Below, piece after piece: positions 57,414-64,000 of a DNA stretch of 64,000 nt (within the stretch, counting starts at the first letter, position 1; every line of letters begins with the position of its first letter). The stretch comes from JBEKYD01 sp052148435 (lineage in GTDB: Bacteria > Acidobacteriota > Terriglobia > Bryobacterales > Bryobacteraceae), in assembly GCA_052148435.1 (NCBI GenBank), contig JBKQIF010000115.1, positions 1 through 64,000 of the forward strand. Direction: 5' to 3'. The translations under genes and the position numbers were made by a program. The notes under the pieces are model-generated. The model did not search any database. It was not told where the DNA came from and saw nothing but the letters and a program-made list of their open reading frames with translations.

Positions 57414-59378
57414 TCAAATGGCGTTACCTAACGTTACGGCGGGCCAATTCTCAACCAGTTTCAGGCCGGACGGAGTTTCTGCGTACAACAGGCCATGAGT
57501 TTGGATGACGCGCTTGAGTAAATCCGCGCTTGGGCTGTAATCGAGCACTAATTCTTTCAGCGCAACGACCAGCCGACCGGCGTCGCGCGACTCGCAGGTC
57601 TTCCGCAGGTAATCGATCCACGCCACCATGTCGCCCGCCGGCATGCCGTTGCCAACGTAAATGCGGATTTTTTCATGGGCCGTGGGCGCGGTGTCCTCAA
57701 GCATGGTGCTTAACTCTTCGTAGAGCTTCTCACCGGGGCGCATGCCGGTGAATTCGATCTTGATGTCTTCGTCCGGCCTTAGCCCCGACAGCAGAATCAA
57801 GTTCCGGGCCAGACCCACGATCTTGACGGGCTCGCCCATGTCGAGGACGCAGATCTGGCCGCCCTTTCCGATAACCGCGGCTTGCAGCACGAGTTGGCAG
57901 GCTTCCGGGATGGTCATGAAGAAGCGGCGCATCTCGGGGTGGGTCACTGTCACCGGCCTGCCTTCCGCGATCTGCTTCTTGAAGATAGGGATGACGCTGC
58001 CGTTGGAGCCAAGCACGTTGCCGAAGCGCACGGCCACATACTTGGTCCGGCCGTTTTGCAGGGCGAGGAGCAGCATCTCGGCCACGCGTTTGGTGGCACC
58101 CATGACGTTAGTGGGACGGACGGCTTTGTCGGAAGAGATCATGACGAAGTCTTCGACTCCCCGATCGGCCGCGGCTACGGCAACGTTGTAGGTGCCGAAG
58201 ACATTGTTCTCGATGGCCTCGAAGACGTGCGTCTCCATGAGGGGAACGTGCTTATAGGCGGCGGCGTGATAGACGACCGACGGAGCGTGCTGGCGCAGTA
58301 CTTCATCCAGACGAGCGCGGTTCTGGACGCTTCCGATCTCGGGATAGAAGGGGACTTGGGGAAAGGACTGGCGCATTTCGCGATCGATCTCGAAGAGCGG
58401 AGATTCAGCGATTTCGAATCCCACGATGCCGGCGGGGTCGAAGCGTGCGATCTGGCGGCAGAGTTCGGAGCCGATGGAACCGGCGGCGCCGGTGACCATG
58501 ACGACCTTGCCTTCAAGACTGGCGCGGATCCGGTTTTCTTCCAGGCGCACCGGGGTGCGGCCGAGGAGGTCCTCGACGGCAACGTCGCGAATCTGGGTGG
58601 CGAGGCCGTTGGATTCGATAATCTCTCCCAGGCTCGGCACGGTCTGGCGCTCCACCCCCGCTTCGTGGCACAGGTTCAAAATCCGGGTCATCTCGGCCCC
58701 CGTGGCGGAGGGGATGGCAATCAGGATGGTCTCGATATGGTGCTTCGCTACAAGGGGCTTGAGCTGGTCGCTGCCTCCCAGCACCGACGCTCCTAGAACC
58801 TGCAAGCCCTTCTTGTCCGACCGGTCGTCCAGGAACCCTCGCACGCGGTACGGCAGCTTCGGGTTCTTCTGGATCTCCCGGAGCAGAGTGATCCCGGCGG
58901 CACCAGCACCATAGATCAACGTCCTCCTTTCCGTGGCGGGGTTTCGCGCCTGCATGGTGGCTTCCGCGATCATGCGGACGAGCATCCGAACGCCGCCCGT
59001 GCCGAGGAAACAGATCATCAGATCCAGCAAGTAAATCGAGCGTGGGAATCCGGCCGGGGCGAATAGCAGAATGGCGATGCAGCTCAGAGCCGAGCCGGCG
59101 AAGTTGCCGATCACGATCCGCAGGAGATCGGCGATCGAGACGTATCGCCACCAACCCCGGTCGAGATTGGCGACGCGGAAAACGACGGCCTTGACCACCA
59201 CCCAGATGGGAAGCGCGTACGCCAAGTGCCGCAGATACGCGGGCGGCAGACCGAAGTCGAATCGCAGCAGAAATGCCGCCAGTCCCGAGGAAGCAAAAAT
59301 TCCCAGTTGCACCACCCACACTACGAGCCGGTGGGTTCTGCGGAGCGGTTTTACGAATCGGCGAATCGTATGAATCAT
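57414..59378 (-). CDS. Membrane-bound UDP-N-acetylglucosamine 4,6-dehydratase (PglF/CapD/WbpM-like)
   Basis: This enzyme converts UDP-GlcNAc to the 4-keto-6-deoxy sugar, the first step toward bacillosamine, FucNAc or QuiNAc. The 654-residue protein has four N-terminal helices, a CoA-binding-like domain with RRTLIYGAGAAGITLLREI, and a C-terminal SDR domain with VMVTGAAGSIGSELCRQI, YHAAAYKHVPLMETHVFEAI, VMISSDKAVRPTNVMGATKR (SDK/M variant active site) and RFGNVLGSNGSVIPIF. ATG 59378 is 23 bases after the aminotransferase gene. Together with the next three genes it forms a Pgl-type set. Confidence 0.9.
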   Translation of the reverse strand: MIHTIRRFVKPLRRTHRLVVWVVQLGIFASSGLAAFLLRFDFGLPPAYLRHLAYALPIWVVVKAVVFRVANLDRGWWRYVSIADLLRIVIGNFAGSALSCIAILLFAPAGFPRSIYLLDLMICFLGTGGVRMLVRMIAEATMQARNPATERRTLIYGAGAAGITLLREIQKNPKLPYRVRGFLDDRSDKKGLQVLGASVLGGSDQLKPLVAKHHIETILIAIPSATGAEMTRILNLCHEAGVERQTVPSLGEIIESNGLATQIRDVAVEDLLGRTPVRLEENRIRASLEGKVVMVTGAAGSIGSELCRQIARFDPAGIVGFEIAESPLFEIDREMRQSFPQVPFYPEIGSVQNRARLDEVLRQHAPSVVYHAAAYKHVPLMETHVFEAIENNVFGTYNVAVAAADRGVEDFVMISSDKAVRPTNVMGATKRVAEMLLLALQNGRTKYVAVRFGNVLGSNGSVIPIFKKQIAEGRPVTVTHPEMRRFFMTIPEACQLVLQAAVIGKGGQICVLDMGEPVKIVGLARNLILLSGLRPDEDIKIEFTGMRPGEKLYEELSTMLEDTAPTAHEKIRIYVGNGMPAGDMVAWIDYLRKTCESRDAGRLVVALKELVLDYSPSADLLKRVIQTHGLLYAETPSGLKLVENWPAVTLGNAI

Positions 59379-59401
59379 TTTGATCCTGTGTTGCTCAATC
59401 C

Positions 59402-60592
59402 TCAGCCGCCGGCTTTCCCCACGCACTCAGGTTGCACTGTCCCGGTTCCGTTCAACTCGTCCAGTTCCTTCACGCCGGCCGCCCTTCGTACTGCGTTCAC
59501 AACATGCAACTGATCCTCCGCGGAGAGGCTGCTCGAACTGGGCAGACAGATCCCGCGCCGGAACAGGTCTTCCGCCACGTCTCCGCCGTAGCGTTGGCAC
59601 CCTGCGTACAAAGGCTGGAGGTGCATGGGCTTCCAGACGGGGCGGGCCTCCACGTTGGCTTCGTCGAGCGCGCGGATCAGTTGGCCGCGCGAGCGGCCGA
59701 ATGCTTCTCCGTCGATGAGGAAGCAACTCAGCCAGTTGGTGTGGAGGCCGTAGGGGGCCTGGGACATGAGCGAAATGCCAGGGAGGCCGGCGAAAGCATC
59801 GCGATAGCGGGAGGCGATGGCACGGCGCTGCCGTACCCGCAGGTCGAGCACTTCGAGCTGCCCGCGACCGATGCCTGCGAGCACGGTGCTCATGCGGTAG
59901 TTGTAGCCGAGTTCAGAGTGTTCGTAGGCGAGGCCGGGATCGCGGGCTTGCTGGGACCAGAAGCGTGCCTTATCCACCCAGGCTTGGTTCCGGGAGACCA
60001 GCATGCCGCCGCCGGCGGTGGTGATAATCTTGTTTCCGTTAAAGGAGTAGACTCCGACGTCGCCGAGCGTCCCGGCCGGATTTCCTTTGTAGAGCGCGCC
60101 CACCGCTTCGGCGGCGTCCTCGATCACGGCGATTCCGTATTCGGCGCAGGCAGTGAGGATGGGGTCCATATCGGCGCTTTGGCCATAAAGGTGGACCACG
60201 ACCAGCGCCTTGGGAAGCCTGTTCGCCATCGCCCGCTCTCGCAGGGCGCTGGACAGGATCTCGGAATCCAGGTTCCAAGTGGCGCGGTCGCTATCCATAA
60301 AGACCGGCACGCCGCCCTGATAGACGATCGCGTTGGCGGCCGCAACGAAGGTAAGGGTGGAACAGAACACTTCATCGCCGGGACCGACTCCCACCACGCG
60401 CAACGCAAGGTGCAGCGCCGCGGTTCCGCTGGACAGAGCGACAGCGGGCCGTCCGATGCGTGCGGAGAATTCCCGTTCGAAGGCGGTGACGTTTGGCCCA
60501 ACGGTTGAGAGCCAATTTGTCGCAAAGGCCTGCCGCACGTAGGTTTCCTCGTTGCCGCCCATGTGCGGAACGGATAGGAGTATGCGTTTCAT
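59402..60592 (-). CDS. pglE: DegT/DnrJ/EryC1 aminotransferase (PglE-like)
   Basis: This is a PLP-dependent sugar aminotransferase. The 396-residue protein opens RILLSVPHMGGNEETYVRQA, and has the substrate stretch ALSSGTAALHLALRVVGVGP, VVHLYGQSADMDPI, IEDAAEAVGALYKGNPAG and the PLP lysine in YSFNGNKIITTAGGGM. With the 4,6-dehydratase upstream and the acetyltransferase and PglC-type transferase, it most likely transfers the C4 amino group in the pathway to UDP-bacillosamine. The gap to the next gene is 15 bases. Confidence 0.87.
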   Translation of the reverse strand: MKRILLSVPHMGGNEETYVRQAFATNWLSTVGPNVTAFEREFSARIGRPAVALSSGTAALHLALRVVGVGPGDEVFCSTLTFVAAANAIVYQGGVPVFMDSDRATWNLDSEILSSALRERAMANRLPKALVVVHLYGQSADMDPILTACAEYGIAVIEDAAEAVGALYKGNPAGTLGDVGVYSFNGNKIITTAGGGMLVSRNQAWVDKARFWSQQARDPGLAYEHSELGYNYRMSTVLAGIGRGQLEVLDLRVRQRRAIASRYRDAFAGLPGISLMSQAPYGLHTNWLSCFLIDGEAFGRSRGQLIRALDEANVEARPVWKPMHLQPLYAGCQRYGGDVAEDLFRRGICLPSSSSLSAEDQLHVVNAVRRAAGVKELDELNGTGTVQPECVGKAGG

Positions 60593-60607
60593 TAAAGGGC
60601 GGCGAGC

Positions 60608-61249
60608 CTAACGGCTCGCACGAGCTATAACCCTGGCCGGGATTCCGACAACGCTGGTACGGGCCGGCACCGAATCGAGGACGACAGCGCCGGCCCCGAC
60701 GGTGGCACCCTCGCCAATTTCAGCTCCAGGGAGGGCGATCGCGCCAATCCCGACATGTGCGAACGAATGCACCGTCACCCCGCCTCCCAGAAGAACACCT
60801 GGCGAAAGGTGGACGTGATCTCCAACCCGACAGTCGTGCTCGACCACGGCGGCTGTGTTCACAATGCAGTTCTTTCCGATCCGAGCACCCGCATTGATCG
60901 CGACGTTCGCCATGACGACGGTCCCTTCCTCAAGCCGGGCCGACTCCGATATCACCGCAGAAGGGTGGACGAGTGTGGCAGGCAGCAGGCCGCGATCGAG
61001 GGCTCTCTGAAAGCATGCGGCCCTCAGTTCGTTTTTCCCTATGGCTACCAGATACTGAGAACAACCTTGGCCCTTCAGCGATTGCAAATACCGGCTAGCT
61101 CCGCAGACTTGGCAGCCGCAGAATTCGCGGCCAGATACCTCCTCGGCATCGTCGATGAATGAAACAGCGCCAAATCCCCCCAGAGCCCTGGCAACATCGA
61201 GGACGACCTTCCCGTGGCCGCCAGCGCCCCACAAGACCAAGTCACTCAT
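60608..61249 (-). CDS. pglD: Sugar O/N-acetyltransferase, PglD-like
   Basis: The 213-residue protein has an N-terminal Rossmann-like PglD domain (DLVLWGAGGHGKVVLDVARA) and a left-handed beta-helix of hexapeptide repeats (SARLEEGTVVMANVAINAGA, VNTAAVVEHDCRVGDHVHLS, GVLLGGGVTVHSFAHVGIGA). EHD supplies the catalytic His. It acetylates the C4 amino sugar to make UDP-di-N-acetylbacillosamine or its analogue. Its start overlaps pglC by 8 bases. Confidence 0.88.
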   Translation of the reverse strand: MSDLVLWGAGGHGKVVLDVARALGGFGAVSFIDDAEEVSGREFCGCQVCGASRYLQSLKGQGCSQYLVAIGKNELRAACFQRALDRGLLPATLVHPSAVISESARLEEGTVVMANVAINAGARIGKNCIVNTAAVVEHDCRVGDHVHLSPGVLLGGGVTVHSFAHVGIGAIALPGAEIGEGATVGAGAVVLDSVPARTSVVGIPARVIARASR

Positions 61250-61853
61250 CGCGCCTCGACTGGGCCGGGCTTCCCCAGAACTCAGGCATCGTTGCGTGTC
61301 CCTGCCGGCTCACTCCTTCGCCGCGAACCACTTTGAACACAGTTAGCCACAGAATCTTGACATCGAGCCAGAGACTCCAATGATCCACGTACCACACGTC
61401 CAACTCGAACTTGTGCTCCCAACTCAGGGTATTGCGACCGTTCACCTGGGCCCATCCAGTGATGCCTGGCTTCACCTCGTGGCGCCGACGCTGGAATGGG
61501 GTGTATCTGGGCAGGTACTCAGGGAGTAAGGGTCTTGGACCGACTATGCTCATGTCGCCCTTGAGAACATTCCAAAGCTGCGGCAACTCATCGAGGCTCG
61601 TGCGGCGCAGCCATGAGCCTAATAACGTCAAGCGTTGAGCATCCGGCAGCGGGCGATCGCGTTTGTCGAACGGGTCTCTCATGGTTCGGAACTTCAACAT
61701 CCGGAACAGCCGCCCATCCCGCCCCCGTCGAAATTGGCGGAAGAAAATCGGACGGCCGACGCTCAGGCGGATGGCTGCAGCCGCGAGCAACCCAAAGAGT
61801 ATCGCGGTGGGCGTAAGTGCGATACATGCGGCGATATCAAACGCCCGCTTCAT
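61242..61853 (-). CDS. pglC: Undecaprenyl-phosphate sugar-phosphotransferase, PglC-like
   Basis: This small sugar-phosphate transferase of 203 residues has one re-entrant N-terminal helix (FDIAACIALTPTAILFGLLA) followed by FRMLKFRTMRDPFDK, RTSLDELPQLWNVLKGDMSI, VGPRPLLPEYLP and KPGITGWAQVNGRNTLSW. It lacks the big membrane N-terminus of EpsB/WcaJ. It loads the di-N-acetylbacillosamine-type sugar on undecaprenyl phosphate. It overlaps the glycosyltransferase gene by 17 bases and pglD by 8. Confidence 0.9.
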   Translation of the reverse strand: MKRAFDIAACIALTPTAILFGLLAAAAIRLSVGRPIFFRQFRRGRDGRLFRMLKFRTMRDPFDKRDRPLPDAQRLTLLGSWLRRTSLDELPQLWNVLKGDMSIVGPRPLLPEYLPRYTPFQRRRHEVKPGITGWAQVNGRNTLSWEHKFELDVWYVDHWSLWLDVKILWLTVFKVVRGEGVSRQGHATMPEFWGSPAQSRRDE

Positions 61854-64000
61854 GCGCGCCGCTCCCGACTAAGTCGGATGAACCGGTATCGTGGATGTTG
61901 TCCTCCAACCACCTGACAAACTCGTCTGCCAGGGCGGCAGTGTCGAAACGGTCCTCCGCCAGCCGAAGCGCCCTGGCGCGAACGGCCTCTCGATCGAGCT
62001 GCTGGCAAGCACGCACGCCCGCCCGTAGTGAGTCTATACTGCCGGGGTCGTAGAGGGCACCGATGCCGGAAGACAACACGATCTCCTCCAGCTCACCGCC
62101 GCGTATGTTGGTTAAGATCGGAAGACCGGCGGCCAGGTAATCGAAGACCTTTTTCGGCATCCTGATGTGAGTCCGCACATCGACCGGTACCAAGGCCAGG
62201 TCCGAGCGGGCGAGGAGATTGGCCAGGTCGCTATGGGACAGCTCGCCAGTAAGGACGAGGTTTTGAAAACCGATCGCTAAAGCCCGGTCGGAAAGCGACT
62301 GGACCGCCAGACCGGATCCGGCAACGACAAACTTCACATTTCCCGGTAGATCAGCCAGGCCGGCGAGCACCACGTCGAGCGCATAGTTCTGGGACACGGT
62401 CCCAACGTAGGTAACCCAATAGTCGCCCGCCTTCTTCGGCACCAAGTTCCAGTCAGGCGCGTAGTGCTGCCAGAACTTGCCAAATGGGTGGCCGAGCGGC
62501 GTCACAATCGTCTTCGCCGGCATCGCCGAACCAAAGTACGCCTTGTAGTCCGCGCTTACCAGCGTGGCTCCGCAGGAGAGCTTGCCTGCGAAGCTACGGA
62601 GCAACGTCCCCGCCGTGAATACCAGGCTTACGGGCAAGCGTCTGGGAAGGAAGATCTCGAAGGCATCGGGCCAGGCGTCGTGCACGTCAAGCACGAATGG
62701 GACGCGGAACAGCTTTGCAAGTATGCCACAAAAAACTGGCGCCAGAATGGGTGGGAAAGAGCATACAACGCTCTCGACGCCGCCTTTCCATAGCAATGGC
62801 AAGAGCTTCCAGGCCGCCATGATCGCGAACACGATATGGCTGACCTCGCGGCGGATACATATGTTAAAGCGATATGCCAATGATGGGACGAGGAGGACGG
62901 TGACGCCAACTTCGTCCGGCGGCTGTGCGGAACGCCGAGCCTTTGCGCGGTGATTGAAAGTCGAGCCTATCCAAATCACCCGATGCTTGCGCCTAGCGAG
63001 AGCCCCACTGAAGTCGGCAAACCGTCCGGGCCGAAATGCATCGCCGGGGAGAGCGTCGAAAGGCGAAATGAGGACAACGGCCGCGGGTTTCCTCTCCAAT
63101 GATGGAGGCAGGACACCAGCGCGCCGTGTTCCCACTCTGGAGCCGTCAGGCGGCCTGCCTCTCTCCCGCAGAAGGTCGTCGATGAGCCTAACCGCCTTCC
63201 CATACTGGACCGGGCGGTCAAACGAGGCGGCGGCGCAGCCCGCGTTCCGACGGAATGTGTCGAGCATAGCCGGGCTCGCTACGAGCCCGGCTATTGCCTC
63301 CGCGAGAGACTCGGGGGATTGGGCCTCGTATTGAAGGCCAAGCCGTGCTTCCGCAATGACGGCGGCGAGCTCGCCCCGCACGGAGCTGACGACCGCTAGC
63401 CCCTCCGCCACGTAATCGTAAAATTTACAGGGCATCTCCACCGTCGAGTCCGCCAAGTACGAGCAGAGACCAATCGCGCTACCTCTGTACAGCCCGTGCA
63501 GATCGGCTTGGGAGAGGGCGCCGACGTACCTGATATTGGCACAGTCGCATTGGGAAAGAACCGACTCAAGATAGCCTCGCTTGGGGCCGTCCCCAGCGAT
63601 AACAATCTCGGCGGGCGTCCCGCTGCGAGCCAGAATCTCCGCGGCTTTGACGATGGTTTCGATATCGCAGCCCTGGCCGAGGCTGCCCGCATACACGATG
63701 CGTATGGCGGTGCTTGCAGGCTGTGAGCCGTGAGGTCGGCTCGGTACCTCGCCAACATCGGCAGCGGCTGGCCTGGCGGCCAGGTCGGCACCTTCATAGA
63801 CCAATACGCAGCGGTCGTTTCGGTCCCTGCCGGCAGCTTCGATGGCGACGTCGAGGTTCTTGCGGGCGAGTGCGATCAGAGCGTCGGCCCGGCGAAAGAT
63901 AAGGCGCCGAAGCAGAAGAAAAGGACTGAGTAAAACTGGGGCCAGGCGGCGAAGGCGCCGCGGTATCGCTACGGTGTATGCCTCCGGCCATAAGTCGAAC
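61837..64000 (-). CDS. Tandem GT4-GT4 glycosyltransferase fusion (partial, N-terminus beyond window)
   Basis: On the minus strand the frame is open from the window edge (FDLWPEAYTVAIPRRLRRLA at the very end) to the stop at 61837, 720 codons in view. The visible part begins within the N-terminal lobe of a first GT-B enzyme, continues with its C-terminal lobe (IVYAGSLGQGCDIETIVKAA, STVEMPCKFYDYVAEG), then a Pro/Arg-rich linker near 63150, then a complete second GT-B enzyme opening VVLISPFDALPGDAFRPGRF, with VLDVHDAWPDAFEIF, TYVGTVSQNYALDVVLAG and THIRMPKKVFDYLAAGLPIL. Both lobes carry the E/H-type GT4 motifs. The start is beyond base 64000. It probably adds the second sugar(s) to the bacillosamine-type lipid precursor. 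Confidence 0.82.
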   Translation of the reverse strand, partial: FDLWPEAYTVAIPRRLRRLAPVLLSPFLLLRRLIFRRADALIALARKNLDVAIEAAGRDRNDRCVLVYEGADLAARPAAADVGEVPSRPHGSQPASTAIRIVYAGSLGQGCDIETIVKAAEILARSGTPAEIVIAGDGPKRGYLESVLSQCDCANIRYVGALSQADLHGLYRGSAIGLCSYLADSTVEMPCKFYDYVAEGLAVVSSVRGELAAVIAEARLGLQYEAQSPESLAEAIAGLVASPAMLDTFRRNAGCAAASFDRPVQYGKAVRLIDDLLRERGRPPDGSRVGTRRAGVLPPSLERKPAAVVLISPFDALPGDAFRPGRFADFSGALARRKHRVIWIGSTFNHRAKARRSAQPPDEVGVTVLLVPSLAYRFNICIRREVSHIVFAIMAAWKLLPLLWKGGVESVVCSFPPILAPVFCGILAKLFRVPFVLDVHDAWPDAFEIFLPRRLPVSLVFTAGTLLRSFAGKLSCGATLVSADYKAYFGSAMPAKTIVTPLGHPFGKFWQHYAPDWNLVPKKAGDYWVTYVGTVSQNYALDVVLAGLADLPGNVKFVVAGSGLAVQSLSDRALAIGFQNLVLTGELSHSDLANLLARSDLALVPVDVRTHIRMPKKVFDYLAAGLPILTNIRGGELEEIVLSSGIGALYDPGSIDSLRAGVRACQQLDREAVRARALRLAEDRFDTAALADEFVRWLEDNIHDTGSSDLVGSGAHEAGV

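Overview
The window is 64 kb of compact, GC-rich bacterial chromosome, with no plasmid or phage backbone. It most resembles an acidobacterium of the Bryobacterales/Solibacter group. That placement is an inference from several traits: an FtsX/MacB-type orphan permease of the acidobacterial ADOP kind, hopanoid side-chain genes hpnI and hpnJ, a SufBCDSU operon with an Rrf2 regulator, an exosortase-type exopolysaccharide locus, and many short dispersed palindromic repeats between genes. A 16S or marker-gene search would be needed to prove it.

Layout. 1-6.2 kb holds a proteostasis and transcription block, all on + (3' end of tig, clpX, lon, engB, rho); no clpP lies between tig and clpX. 6.4-8.8 kb is a hybrid sensor kinase, convergent with a class II aldolase (fba). 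10.2-16.9 kb is a tight + operon of rfaE2, mfd, a SurA-like PPIase, a YhaM-like exonuclease and a BlaI-type repressor, followed by a large GT-C-like membrane protein (16.9-19.1 kb). 19.2-30.6 kb is more accessory: the ADOP permease, a secreted protein with two alpha/beta-hydrolase domains (the second lacking its nucleophile), a GH127-type glycosidase preceded by a decayed esterase, tRNA-Arg(ACG), recombinase remnants, a URO-D-like protein, a sugar porter and two small unknowns. 30.7-38.0 kb has sppA, a YtxH protein, a DUF2007-like protein, a DUF4159 protein, a large secreted unknown, a BrnT/CopG-type toxin-antitoxin pair and an orphan HigA. 38.2-41.8 kb has hpnI, hpnJ and a secreted unknown.

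41.8-47.9 kb is a complete Fe-S assembly operon read leftwards: sufB-sufC-sufD-sufS-sufU-DUF59-rrf2. It has a clear sigma70-type promoter in front of sufB, and the distal regulator carries three clustered cysteines, so autoregulation by cluster status is likely. 48.1-49.2 kb has a VapBC-type pair and a coiled-coil protein; 49.6-51.5 kb is speA.

51.6-64 kb is a surface-polysaccharide region: an outer-membrane beta-barrel, an EpsB-type glycosyl-1-phosphate transferase, a CAAX-type protease, EpsI, a GT2, then a leftward Pgl-like operon (tandem GT4 fusion running off the window, pglC, pglD, pglE, and a pglF/capD-type dehydratase). Together these can make a UDP-di-N-acetylbacillosamine-like sugar, load it on a lipid carrier and extend it. 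No exosortase gene is visible.

The most unusual overall signal is a family of short hairpins that begin at, or a base or so after, stop codons of unrelated genes (rho, the DUF4159 gene, epsI, hpnJ). Other repeat families sit between genes at 10.0, 19.1, 21.7, 33.1, 39.3, 46.4 and 49.4 kb.
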